This document shows, piece by piece, positions 16,423 to 24,160 of a stretch of DNA of 64,000 nucleotides. The notes under the pieces were generated by a model that was given only the letters and a program-made list of their open reading frames with translations, was not told the origin of the DNA and made no database searches. The stretch is taken from NCBI GenBank assembly GCA_963744105.1, contig CAVUSJ010000004.1, positions 124,001 through 188,000 on the forward strand. Direction: 5' to 3'. Each line of letters begins with the position of its first letter. Position 1 is the first letter of the stretch. The stretch is from DASUPK01 sp963744105 (GTDB lineage: Bacteria; Actinomycetota; Thermoleophilia; Solirubrobacterales; 70-9). Position numbers and translations under genes: made by a program.

Positions 16423-17328
16423 ATGCGCGGTGTGATCGCGTTCGCTCTGCCGGGCTTCGAGTCCCTGCTCCCCGAGCACTCCGGAGCGGCTGGCCGGCTC
16501 GTGGTCGAGCGGTTCCCCAACCAAGAGCTATCGCTGGGCGTGGAGGCGCCGGTCGAGGGCCAGTCCTGCCTGCTGGTGGGCTCGGTTGCACCGCCCGACG
16601 AGCAGCTGCTCTCGTTGCTGCTGGCGGCCGACACCCTCAACCGGCAAGGGGCCAGCCGCATCACGGCGCTGCTCCCCTACCTCGCCTACGCACGCCAGGA
16701 CGAGCCGGAGCCCGGAAGGAGCCTGGGCATCGCCTGGGTGGGGAGGCTACTCTCGGCCTGCGGAGTGGACGAGCTGATCACGATCGACGTGCACAGCCCC
16801 GGCGTGGCCGCCTTGCTCGAGGTCCCCCTCCTCTCCCTCTCGCCGGCGGGCCTGTTTGCCGCAGAGATCGAGCGGGCAGCGCTTCTCGATGCAGTCGTCG
16901 TCGCCCCGGACGAGGGAGCCGTGGAGCGCTGCCGGGCGGTCGCCGCGGCTGCGGGCATCGCGAAGCCCGTTGCCTACCTGAGAAAGGAGCGGACTCCCTC
17001 AGGGATCGTGCACGGCGAGCTGGTGGGGCAGCTGGGCCGGCACGCTGTCGTGGTCGACGACATTCTCGACACTGGCGGAACGCTCCTCTCCTGCTGCCGG
17101 GAGCTGCAACGCCGCGGTGTGGAGCAGACCACGGTCATGGTCACCCACGGCCTCTTCACCGGCGAGGCGTGGAGAGACCTTCCCTCGCTCACGGTCGAGC
17201 GGATCTACGTCACCGACAGCGTGCCCTCTGCGGTTCGGCGCGGACGGCAGGGTCCGCGAGTCCTCTCGGTACGCCCGCTGATCGAGGAGGCAGCGGCGAG
17301 CTGCTCCGAACGGGCCCAAGCAAGATAA
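16423..17328 (+). CDS. Ribose-phosphate pyrophosphokinase family protein
   Basis: PRPP synthetase homologue of 301 aa. Visible motifs are FPNQELSLGV near the N-terminus, LPYLAYARQD (flexible-loop/ATP region, about 84-93), DVHSP (122-126), the catalytic-loop lysine in YLRKER (about 188) and the PRPP-binding loop VVVDDILDTGGT (209-220). ATG at 16423 is preceded by GGCGGAGAGA, a good ribosome binding site; the longer frame from 16345 reads into the tRNA fragment and is rejected. It is shorter than and divergent from housekeeping Prs, so it is probably an accessory copy supplying PRPP or acting on a related sugar phosphate. It lies between two tRNA-like fragments. Confidence 0.88.
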   Translation: MRGVIAFALPGFESLLPEHSGAAGRLVVERFPNQELSLGVEAPVEGQSCLLVGSVAPPDEQLLSLLLAADTLNRQGASRITALLPYLAYARQDEPEPGRSLGIAWVGRLLSACGVDELITIDVHSPGVAALLEVPLLSLSPAGLFAAEIERAALLDAVVVAPDEGAVERCRAVAAAAGIAKPVAYLRKERTPSGIVHGELVGQLGRHAVVVDDILDTGGTLLSCCRELQRRGVEQTTVMVTHGLFTGEAWRDLPSLTVERIYVTDSVPSAVRRGRQGPRVLSVRPLIEEAAASCSERAQAR

Positions 17329-17358
17329 AAGGGCTGTCGCCTAGCCTGATTTCTGAAG

Positions 17359-17390
17359 TCTGAACCCGGGACCTTCGCGAACCGCGGTTG
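17359..17390. pseudogene. Degenerate tRNA-like fragment downstream of PRPP synthetase
   Basis: The segment TCTGAACCCGGGACCTTCGC with the following GAACCGCGG resembles, in order and spacing, 16385-16411 upstream of the PRPP synthetase gene (TTCGAACCCGCGACCTTCGG then AACCGCC). The two would be imperfect direct repeats about 1 kb apart, flanking that gene. Relic status is inferred. Confidence 0.4.
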
Positions 17391-17489
17391 CCAGGATCTG
17401 GCGGGCGGGCTCACCGCGTTCGATTCCGCGGCTGCGCGCGAGGGCTCCCCGCTGATCTGATGCCCGCCGCGCTGCAAAGGGCGCCGCTG

Positions 17490-17765
17490 CTAGACGCGCT
17501 CAACATGCTGGGCGCATGTGCTGATCGGCCTCAGCTCGGTGTCGACGACGACGTGCGAAGCGTCCTGGCCGCATGGGTGGTAAGCGCCGCCCCCCTGGCA
17601 GATAGGGACCAGCGCGTACATCTTGACGCCCTCTTCGCGCTCCAGCTTGGCGCCGTGTTGGCCGCATGCCCAGACCACCTCTTCGCTCGATCGCGGTCCA
17701 GCGAAGGTCGGCATCTCTTCGCAGCCTTGGCTGGAGCAGTGCTGCAGAGCCATCTCGAACACCAT
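17490..17765 (-). CDS. Small Cys/His-rich protein, possible zinc binder
   Basis: A 91-residue protein with C-x4-C (CSSQGC), C-x2-H (CGQH), an isolated Cys in PICQGG, and the C-terminal pairs HPCG and CAQH, a pattern suited to one or two zinc sites. No known family is recognised. ATG at 17765 lies 8 nt after a TAAGGT box on the minus strand, the local leaderless pattern, which supports the start. It is followed by nothing on the same strand until the PRPP synthetase region, and preceded by another small minus-strand gene. Confidence 0.6.
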   Translation of the reverse strand: MVFEMALQHCSSQGCEEMPTFAGPRSSEEVVWACGQHGAKLEREEGVKMYALVPICQGGGAYHPCGQDASHVVVDTELRPISTCAQHVERV

Positions 17766-17792
17766 GGGGTCCTACCTTAGGCCGGCGATTGG

Positions 17793-18008
17793 CTACAGAC
17801 CGCTCAGGCCCCCGGCAACGTGCCGCGATGTGATGCTGACGACGTGTTCCGGGTTGACCCAGGCCGCGTAGTCGTCGCTGTCGAGGAGCCGGATCAACCC
17901 GCCCTCGGCCTTCTCGATTGCGCCAGCTATCTCGTCCGGCGAAGGCTTGACCTTGAGCTCGCTGCCATTGGCGAAGCTGATCGTCGTCGTCCCCTTTTCC
18001 TCCGCCAT
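17793..18008 (-). CDS. Small conserved-type protein (71 aa), FlbD-like pattern
   Basis: Begins MAEEKGTTTISFANGSELKV and continues with an alternating strand pattern ending WVNPEHVVSITSRHVAG. The layout (NGS-x-hydrophobic strands, then a short region closing with a hydrophobic strand) resembles FlbD/YlzI-type small proteins, but the match is weak. ATG at 18008 is 8 nt after TACGGT on the minus strand; a longer start at 18053 is rejected because of this box. 27 bp separate it from the Cys/His-rich gene. Confidence 0.6.
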   Translation of the reverse strand: MAEEKGTTTISFANGSELKVKPSPDEIAGAIEKAEGGLIRLLDSDDYAAWVNPEHVVSITSRHVAGGLSGL

Positions 18009-18059
18009 TGGTCGGGACCGTATCGCGTTCATTGCAAGCCAAGCGCAGGCCAAGCTGAA

Positions 18060-18182
18060 CTAAGGCGTCAACTCTGGGGGCCAAGGCTCAGCAGCCCGGA
18101 CTTCGTAGTCCCCCTTCGGCAAGTTGTCCTTCACCCGGGCCTCTGCCGCTGCGGCGGTATCTGCATCGAGCACCGCTGTCAT
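18060..18182 (-). CDS. Putative 40-aa peptide
   Basis: Short frame with a helical N-terminal half (TAVLDADTAAAAEARVKDNL) and a C-terminal stretch YEVRAAEPWPPELTP. ATG at 18182 faces the TTG of the secreted hydrolase gene across 17 bp containing the quasi-palindrome CCCTAGAGGG, which could supply a -10 box to both strands. Coding status is doubtful. Confidence 0.3.
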   Translation of the reverse strand: MTAVLDADTAAAAEARVKDNLPKGDYEVRAAEPWPPELTP

Positions 18183-18199
18183 TCGATGCCCTAGAGGGA

Positions 18200-20317
18200 T
18201 TGCTGCGCGGTCATCGGATTCCGCTTCGGCGGACGGTCGCAACGGTCGTGTCGGCTTGCGCGGTAGTTGTCGGCGCGCTCGGGGGTGCGGCGTCAGCCTC
18301 GGCCGCACCTGCTGCGGACTGCCAGCCCTACGTCGAGCCATGTCTGCTGCCGTTCCCGAACGACCTCTTCACCAAGCCGGATTCCACAAGCGCCACCGGG
18401 CGGCGGGTGGACCTGCCGCAGGCGGCGATGCCGACGAACACGAACGGCGTGCAGGTCAATGTCGCTCCCTTCAACCGCAGCGACGGATTCAGCCCCGGCA
18501 GCTCGATCATCGCCCGCGTCCCCGGGCTCGACAATCAGGCGGCCTTCGACCAGACGAACCCCGTCCGGCTGACCGACCTGTCGCAGACCTACGCGCCGGA
18601 CGCGCCGATCGTAGTCATCGACGCCACGACAGGAGAGCGGGCGCTGATCTGGGCCGAGCTGGACTCCAACGCCAGCGACCCGCAGCACACGACACTTCTC
18701 ATCCATCCCGGCAAGAACCTCGTCGAGGGCCATCGCTACGTCGTCGGCCTGCGCAACCTGAAGAACGCAGACGGGCAGACGCTCGCAGCGCCCGACTGGT
18801 TTGCCCGCTTTCGCGACGACCGCCCCTTGCTGAAGTCGCAGCGGGACCAGCGTGAGCGCTACGGCCAGATCTTCAAAGTGCTGAAGGATGCCGGCATCAA
18901 CCGCAAGACCCTCTATATGGCGTGGGATTTCACCGTCGCCAGCAGTCGGAGCCTCGCCTCGCCGATGCTCTCGATTCGCAACGACGCCTTCGGGCAGCTC
19001 GGCGACACCAACCTCGCCGACACCCAGATCCAGGGGCAGGCGCCGCCCTTCAACGTCTCCGGTGTGACCAACTTCGTGCCATGCGGATCGGATGGCTGCC
19101 AGTCCGGCGAAAGCGACAGGTTGCTGCGTCGCGTGACGGGCACCTTCACCGTGCCGTGCTACCTGACCACCGCAGGCTGCGCGATCGGCGGAGGTTTCAA
19201 CTACAGCTCGCCGGACCCGGGCCCCGACGCCACGCCGACCCAGCAGTCGGGCAACGTCGGCACGGCGCAGTTCGATTGCATCATCCCGCGGGCCGCGGAG
19301 GGGGCACCGGCGCGGGCTTCGCTGTACGGACACGGACTGCTTGGATCGCGCACCGAGGTCGGCGCAGGAAACGTCCAGGACATGGCGTCGGAACATGACT
19401 TCGTCTTCTGCGCCACGGACTGGTGGGGCCTCGCCCAAGCCGACACGCTCTTTGACATCAGCGCCCTTCAGAACCTGAACCGGTTCCCCGCCGTCGCCGA
19501 CCGGCTCCAGCAGGGCGTGCTCAACACCCTCCTCTTGGGCCGGCTGATGGCTAACCCGGCCGGCTTCGCCTCCAACGCGGCCTTCCAAGAGAGCGGAAAC
19601 CCGCTCCTCGACACCTCCCACCTCTACTACGACGGCAACAGCCAGGGCGGGATCATGGGCGGCATCACGACGGCCGTCGCGCCCGACTACACCCGCGCCG
19701 TGCTCGGGGTCACCGGCATGGACTACGGCGGGGTCCTCCTGCAGCGCAGCACCGACTTCACGCAGTTCGCCACCTTCCTGTATGGCCAGGCGCCGGGCGG
19801 CGGCTACACCGACTCGTCAATCCACCCGCTGGTGCTCGACCTCATGCAGCAGCTCTGGGATCGCGGCGAGGCCGACGCGTACGCGGCGCACATGACCACC
19901 GATCCCCTTCCCGATACGCCCGCTCATCAGGTGCTGATGCAGACTGCCTACGGCGACCACCAGGTGAGCCAGTACGCCGCCGCGGTCGAGGCGCGGACGA
20001 TCGGCGCCTACGGACACGAGCCGGCCCTTGACCTGCCCGCCCGCGCCCAGGACGCCAACCTCTTCTACGGGGTGCCGGCGATCCCGAGCTACCCGTTCGA
20101 CGGCTCGGCGTGGGTGATCTGGGACGACGGCCCAGGTCTCGTCCCGCCGCCGCCGGTAACGAACACGCCACCACCCACCTCGGGCCACGACCCCCACAGC
20201 GACGTGCGGGCGACGGTGGCGGCGCGGACCCAGAAGTCGGACTTCCTGGCCGCGAACGGCAGCGTGGTGGACGTCTGTGGTGGCCTGCCGTGCCACACCG
20301 ATGTCTATACGCCGTAG
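18200..20317 (+). CDS. Secreted alpha/beta-hydrolase-like protein
   Basis: Exported 705-residue protein. A basic N-terminus and hydrophobic core (about 12-32, ending ASASAAP) form a signal peptide. The mature protein starts with a Cys-containing segment (CQPYVEPCLLPFPNDLF) common to large secreted hydrolases. Later come an oxyanion-hole type YGHGLLGS and a nucleophile-elbow-like GNSQGG (G-x-S-x-G) at about residue 480, so a serine esterase/lipase-like fold is inferred. Several paired Cys suggest disulfides. The TTG at 18200 is the longest usable start and is only 2 nt from a TAGAGG box, so the exact start is uncertain. Last large gene of the island. Confidence 0.75.
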   Translation: MLRGHRIPLRRTVATVVSACAVVVGALGGAASASAAPAADCQPYVEPCLLPFPNDLFTKPDSTSATGRRVDLPQAAMPTNTNGVQVNVAPFNRSDGFSPGSSIIARVPGLDNQAAFDQTNPVRLTDLSQTYAPDAPIVVIDATTGERALIWAELDSNASDPQHTTLLIHPGKNLVEGHRYVVGLRNLKNADGQTLAAPDWFARFRDDRPLLKSQRDQRERYGQIFKVLKDAGINRKTLYMAWDFTVASSRSLASPMLSIRNDAFGQLGDTNLADTQIQGQAPPFNVSGVTNFVPCGSDGCQSGESDRLLRRVTGTFTVPCYLTTAGCAIGGGFNYSSPDPGPDATPTQQSGNVGTAQFDCIIPRAAEGAPARASLYGHGLLGSRTEVGAGNVQDMASEHDFVFCATDWWGLAQADTLFDISALQNLNRFPAVADRLQQGVLNTLLLGRLMANPAGFASNAAFQESGNPLLDTSHLYYDGNSQGGIMGGITTAVAPDYTRAVLGVTGMDYGGVLLQRSTDFTQFATFLYGQAPGGGYTDSSIHPLVLDLMQQLWDRGEADAYAAHMTTDPLPDTPAHQVLMQTAYGDHQVSQYAAAVEARTIGAYGHEPALDLPARAQDANLFYGVPAIPSYPFDGSAWVIWDDGPGLVPPPPVTNTPPPTSGHDPHSDVRATVAARTQKSDFLAANGSVVDVCGGLPCHTDVYTP

Positions 20318-20357
20318 ACCCGTAGGCCGGGACACAAACCGGACCCCCCGTAAACCG

Positions 20358-20377
20358 CCGCTTTCCATGCAAAGCAG
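20358..20377 (+). repeat. Island hairpin repeat, class A (last copy)
   Basis: Arms CCGCTTT and AAAGCAG around CCATGC, 40 nt after the stop of the secreted hydrolase gene and about 490 nt before the right attachment repeat. I saw no further copy to the right. Confidence 0.75.
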
Positions 20378-20526
20378 CACTCGTGGCGAATCTGATCCGG
20401 GCATCCCCGCCGGAGTCACCCCTCCCCCTGAAAGTCGGAGGACCTGAAAAGGAGGCTCATGCGGAGGAACAGGGTGGTGCAACCCCCCTCGGAATACCGG
20501 GACCTAATTCCCTAGCGCATCACAGA

Positions 20527-20718
20527 TCATCCTGGGCCTTTCCTTGTGCGCCTATGCCGAGCTTCGAGTCTCTCGGCGACAGATTTATAAGGACCGCTTC
20601 CCCGACCGCTCAGAATCGATCTCAAGCGGCTCGCCTCAGCTCGGCAGGGTCCCCCGCAATGACGGGCGTCTGCCCGACGTCCTTCGAGCGAGACCCCGCA
20701 AACCACACACGCCCTCAT
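20527..20718 (-). CDS. Small zinc-finger-like protein near island end
   Basis: 63-residue basic protein starting MRACVVCGVSLEGRR, with a C-x2-C pair and a C-x3-C pair (HCGGPC) about 17 residues apart, followed by an Arg-rich helix (RAEASRLRSIL). This is the layout of small zinc-ribbon proteins common in actinobacterial phages and islands. The start at 20718 is chosen at the Met just before the first Cys; a start at 20751 adds eleven residues. Plausibly the only mobile-element-type gene left in the island; function unknown. Confidence 0.5.
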   Translation of the reverse strand: MRACVVCGVSLEGRRADARHCGGPCRAEASRLRSILSGRGSGPYKSVAERLEARHRRTRKGPG

Positions 20719-20835
20719 CGGACCCTCCCCGGGGAGCTCTGCTCCGAACATTCTCCGAACACAAGGGAGGCGAAACCAGGCAACCGGCGCGCAACAGAGC
20801 GAGTTGCAAACTCTTCATTTCCAGCCAGAGTTAGC

Positions 20836-20854
20836 TTCTGTTTGGTTCTGTTTG
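20836..20854 (+). repeat. 9-bp tandem repeat next to the right attachment site
   Basis: TTCTGTTTG occurs at 20836-20844 and 20846-20854, 14 bp from the 44-bp repeat, in a locally AT-richer stretch. Short direct repeats beside an att core are typical of integrase or excisionase arm sites; that role is inferred. Confidence 0.45.
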
Positions 20855-20868
20855 ACTCCTGGCACTGA

Positions 20869-20912
20869 CTCCTAAGGAGTAGGCCCCAGGTTCGAATCCT
20901 GGTCGGGGCGCT
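20869..20912 (+). repeat. attR: right 44-bp direct repeat (tRNA-Arg 3' part)
   Basis: Exact copy of 8815-8858. Only the 3' part of the tRNA is present: there is no D arm or 5' acceptor strand to its left, so it is not a functional tRNA. Marks the right end of the island. Confidence 0.9.
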
Positions 20913-20990
20913 TCACCTGACGCCTGCAAGTCCGCTCCCGGACTGTTCAAGCCGGGCCGTGATTGCTTCTATTCCTGGTGAGGTAGTTCG

Positions 20991-22805
20991 GTGCCAAACG
21001 GCGGCAAGCGTCTTCCCTACATGCCCGGCCTCGATGGCCTGCGGGCCATCGCGGTACTCGCCGTCTTCGTCTACCACTTCCACAACGGCGGGGGATGGCT
21101 TCCGGGGGGATTCCTCGGCGTCGACGTGTTCTTCGTCATCAGCGGCTACCTGATCACCTCGCTGCTGCTCAGCGAGTTCCGCAAGGAGGGGCGCATCGAC
21201 CTCGTCGCCTTCTGGCTGCGCCGGGCGCGGCGTCTGCTGCCCGCGGTCGGGGTGCTGATCGCCATCGTCATGGTCGCCGGGGCATTCTTCGACTTCGGCC
21301 AGATCTCGACGCTGCGTGGGCAGGCGCTCGCCTCGATGGCCTACGTGACCAACTGGGACCTGATCCTCAGCCACCAGTCCTACTTCCAGGAGTTCGCGCG
21401 CCCGTCGCTCTTCAGGCACCTCTGGTCGCTTGCGGTCGAGGAGCAGTTCTATCTGCTCTGGCCCATCGCCTTCGCCTTCTGCATGACCCGCTTCGGCCAC
21501 CGCCGCCTGGTGATCGGGGTGATCGCCGGCGCTATCGCCTCGAGCCTGCTGATGGCGATCCTCTTCGACCCGGTCAACCCGAACCGGGTCTTCTACGGGA
21601 CCGACACACGCGCGACCCCCCTGCTGATCGGGGTGGCGCTCGCCTTCTTCTGGCATCCCGAGCGGCTCAAGCGGGAGACGGGCTCGCTGGCCCCGGTCCT
21701 CCTCAACGTGATGGGGGCAATCGGGCTCTCGATGGTCGTGATCACGTTCCTGACCGTCCACGACTACGACATCTCCCTCTACCACGGAGGCTTCCTGCTG
21801 CTCTCTATTTGGACGGCGATGCTGATCGCCGCCCTCGCCCACCCGGCGGCGTCGATCGGCCAGACCCTCGGGAACCCGGCGATGCGCTGGCTCGGGCTCC
21901 GCAGCTACAGCTTCTATCTCTGGCACTGGCCGGTGCTCGAGCTGACCCGGCCCGGGATCGACGTGCCTCTGCACGGCCCGGTCCTGTTCGCACTCCAGCT
22001 CGGGGCGACACTCGCGCTCGCCGACCTCTCCTACCGCTACGTGGAGCAGCCGTTCCGGCGCTCGACCAGCTGGCAGCGGCCGGACTGGACGCGCATCGGC
22101 CGGGTCGGCATCGCGGTCGCCGTCACCACGGTGGTGATCGTCGTCGGCTGGAGCGGGATCGTCCCCAAGGGGCGTCCGGGACAGTTGCACGTCGCGTCGG
22201 CCGAGATCACGCCCAGGAAGGCGAAGTACGTCGTCCATCCGATCTCGGTCACCCGAGCGGTGTCCGAGGCATCGGGCGGGCGCGCCCCGGTCAAGGCGAG
22301 TGCGCGCAGGGGTGGCAGGGCCAAGGCGCTGCCGGTGCTCGCGCTGGGCGACTCGGTGATGGTGGACGCAAGCCAGAGCCTCGGGCGCCTGCTCGGGCCG
22401 CGGCTCACCCTGAACGCCCACGTCGGCCGCCAGGCGAGCGAGGTCATCGACCTGCTGCACCGGTATGCGGCCCATGGCGGTCTCCCCGACTACGTCGTTC
22501 TGCAGCTCGGCGACAACGGCCCGGTCTACAGCGACGACCTCGAGCGGCTCCACGACGCGCTGAAGGGGGTTCCGCACGTGCTCCTGGTGAACGTCGAGGT
22601 GCCGCGAAGCTGGCAGGGCGAGGTCAACTCGCTGCTCTCACAGGCGGCGGACGACTGGGGGCAGGCGCAGCTGGTCGACTGGCACGCGGTCGCCGACTCG
22701 CACGGCGGGATCACCACCGACGGCATCCACCTGACCGAGAAGGGCATCGAGCTCTACTCGCGCCTGGTCGCCGCATCGGTGCGGACGGCCTCCAAGAGCG
22801 ACTGA
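20991..22805 (+). CDS. OatA-like membrane acyltransferase with SGNH domain
   Basis: Two-domain 604-residue protein. The N-terminal acyltransferase-3 domain has about ten hydrophobic segments and the family signatures GLDGLRAIAVLAVFVYHFH and FFVISGYLITS, plus RPSLFRHLWSLAVEEQFYLLWP. After a linker rich in Ala/Arg (about 400-440) comes an extracytoplasmic SGNH hydrolase-like domain with the GDS nucleophile (about 453) and DGIH (about 577-580). Such fusions O-acetylate peptidoglycan or surface polysaccharides. GTG start at 20991. The 3' end overlaps the convergent neighbour by 52 bp. First core gene right of the island. Confidence 0.9.
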   Translation: MPNGGKRLPYMPGLDGLRAIAVLAVFVYHFHNGGGWLPGGFLGVDVFFVISGYLITSLLLSEFRKEGRIDLVAFWLRRARRLLPAVGVLIAIVMVAGAFFDFGQISTLRGQALASMAYVTNWDLILSHQSYFQEFARPSLFRHLWSLAVEEQFYLLWPIAFAFCMTRFGHRRLVIGVIAGAIASSLLMAILFDPVNPNRVFYGTDTRATPLLIGVALAFFWHPERLKRETGSLAPVLLNVMGAIGLSMVVITFLTVHDYDISLYHGGFLLLSIWTAMLIAALAHPAASIGQTLGNPAMRWLGLRSYSFYLWHWPVLELTRPGIDVPLHGPVLFALQLGATLALADLSYRYVEQPFRRSTSWQRPDWTRIGRVGIAVAVTTVVIVVGWSGIVPKGRPGQLHVASAEITPRKAKYVVHPISVTRAVSEASGGRAPVKASARRGGRAKALPVLALGDSVMVDASQSLGRLLGPRLTLNAHVGRQASEVIDLLHRYAAHGGLPDYVVLQLGDNGPVYSDDLERLHDALKGVPHVLLVNVEVPRSWQGEVNSLLSQAADDWGQAQLVDWHAVADSHGGITTDGIHLTEKGIELYSRLVAASVRTASKSD

Positions 22806-23362
22806 TAGGAGCGGACCAGCGCGGCCCGCTCCTCCGCGATCAGCGGGCTCCCCGGATCGCAGCCCTCGTCGATCCAGCGGTCGGAGTGGAGCATCGCCCG
22901 GGCCCGCTCCCGCGAGGCGGTCTCCACGGACTCGGGTGGGACCGAGTAGACGTAGGTGTAGAGCCCGACCAGGGCGTCGACCAGCTCCTCGTCGTCGCCC
23001 TCCTTGCGGTCGTGCTGGAGGACGCGGTGCGCCCGCCACCACTCGACCTCACGGCGCGCCGCCTCGGCCGGAGCGAATGACTCGCCCTCCCGCGCCGCCA
23101 CCATCCGATAGAAGCGCTCCATGTAGCGGCGGGCGCCGTCCGGATCGTTGTCTGGATAGGGCGCCCAGAGCTGGTTGGCCCGCAGCACCCACCAGCCGCC
23201 GCGCAGTGTGTCTGGCCATGAGAGGCCGAAGCTCTCCCGGGTGAGCGCGAAGGCTGCGCGCAGGACCCTGAGCCACTGGCGCCGGTAGTAGTAGGTCACC
23301 CAGGCCTCGGACTCGAGCTCACCGACGCGGACCGGATCGAAGGAGCGCATCCCCATCGCCAT
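22754..23362 (-). CDS. Conserved hypothetical protein (202 aa)
   Basis: Not recognised. Soluble, strongly helical and Arg/Glu-rich, with aromatic clusters such as VTYYYRRQWLRV, WPDTLRGGWWVLRANQLWAPYPDNDP and RREVEWWRAHRV. No Cys or His metal motif is clear. The repeated W/Y-rich segments suggest a compact helical bundle. The gene's 3' end overlaps the acyltransferase coding region by 52 bp in convergent orientation, and it lies 14 bp downstream of the Crp-type regulator on the same strand, so the two may be co-transcribed. Confidence 0.7.
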   Translation of the reverse strand: MAMGMRSFDPVRVGELESEAWVTYYYRRQWLRVLRAAFALTRESFGLSWPDTLRGGWWVLRANQLWAPYPDNDPDGARRYMERFYRMVAAREGESFAPAEAARREVEWWRAHRVLQHDRKEGDDEELVDALVGLYTYVYSVPPESVETASRERARAMLHSDRWIDEGCDPGSPLIAEERAALVRSYQSLLEAVRTDAATRRE

Positions 23363-23376
23363 GTTCTACGCGATGG

Positions 23377-24063
23377 CTAGGCGTCCGAAGCCGGCGAGGG
23401 CGGATCCCCAAGGAGGACCCAGTTGCCGGACTCGTCCCTGCTCACGGCGCCGTCCACGGAGAGCGAGCGCAGGGCGGTCGTGACCGAGGGCCGCCGCGCG
23501 CCGACGAGCAGGCTCAGGGTCTCGTGGGTGAGCCGCAGCGGGATGACGACGCGATCCCTCTCGCGACGGCCACACCTCTCGGCCAGATGCCAGAAGAGCA
23601 CCAGCAGGCGGCGGTCGAGACCGCGAACGTTCTCCATTGCCGCGGTGATTGCCAGCGACCGGGACCGTTCCATCTGCTTGTCGAGCAGGGCGGCGTTCAG
23701 CTCGGGCCGGGCGCAGAGGCGCATGGCGACGGCCCGATCCAGCTCCGCCAGACGCACTGCCTCCATCACCCGCCAGTCGGCGTCGCAGAACGAGATCGGG
23801 TCCTCGACCCAGGGTCTGATGACGTCGCCGTCACTGATCAGCTCGCCACTGCGCGACCCGTCGACCGACACGCGCCGGATCAGCACGCCCTCGAGCACCA
23901 GATAGCCGAGGTGGCCAGGCTCAGGCTCTGCAGCCGGCGGCCGCCACGGGCCGGCCGGCAGCTCGAGCACTTCGCTTTGCAGCGTGGCGGTGAGTGCACG
24001 CACCGTGTCCGGGGATAGATGCCGCGCGAGGTCCGGGTCCGCGGCCAGGAGGTTCGTCTTCAC
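23377..24063 (-). CDS. Crp/Fnr family transcriptional regulator
   Basis: 228-residue regulator with an N-terminal cyclic-nucleotide-binding-like beta barrel (about 30-125, with GHLGYLVLEGVLIRRV and SGELISDGDVIRP), a dimerisation helix (about 130-165) and a C-terminal winged helix in which LTHETLSLLVGARRPSVTTALRSLS is the helix-turn-helix. The cAMP-binding arginine/glutamate cluster of true CRP is not preserved, so the ligand is unknown. GTG at 24063 is 6 nt after a TATCAG box on the minus strand, a leaderless-type start. Likely target: nearby envelope genes, by proximity only. Confidence 0.85.
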   Translation of the reverse strand: MKTNLLAADPDLARHLSPDTVRALTATLQSEVLELPAGPWRPPAAEPEPGHLGYLVLEGVLIRRVSVDGSRSGELISDGDVIRPWVEDPISFCDADWRVMEAVRLAELDRAVAMRLCARPELNAALLDKQMERSRSLAITAAMENVRGLDRRLLVLFWHLAERCGRRERDRVVIPLRLTHETLSLLVGARRPSVTTALRSLSVDGAVSRDESGNWVLLGDPPSPASDA

Positions 24064-24160
24064 GCATCCCTGATACCCAGCTCACCCCTCGGGAACGCCT
24101 CCGAGGGCTCGAGGGTCGGCGGAGCGATCTCCACCCTTAAGGAGGTGGTCCCGCCGCGTG

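Noticed and set aside
9644..20377. The hairpin repeats as a CRISPR array
   Set aside because: Copies are only about 20 bp, spacing ranges from 4 nt to kilobases, genes lie between them and no cas gene is present.
20869..20912. A second tRNA-Arg gene
   Set aside because: Only the 3' part is present; D arm, 5' acceptor and 5' anticodon strand are missing, so it is an attachment-site copy.
21095..23080. 661-aa plus-strand frame overlapping the OatA-like gene
   Set aside because: Arg/Pro/Gly-rich composition typical of an out-of-frame shadow in high-GC DNA; the OatA-like frame has all family motifs.
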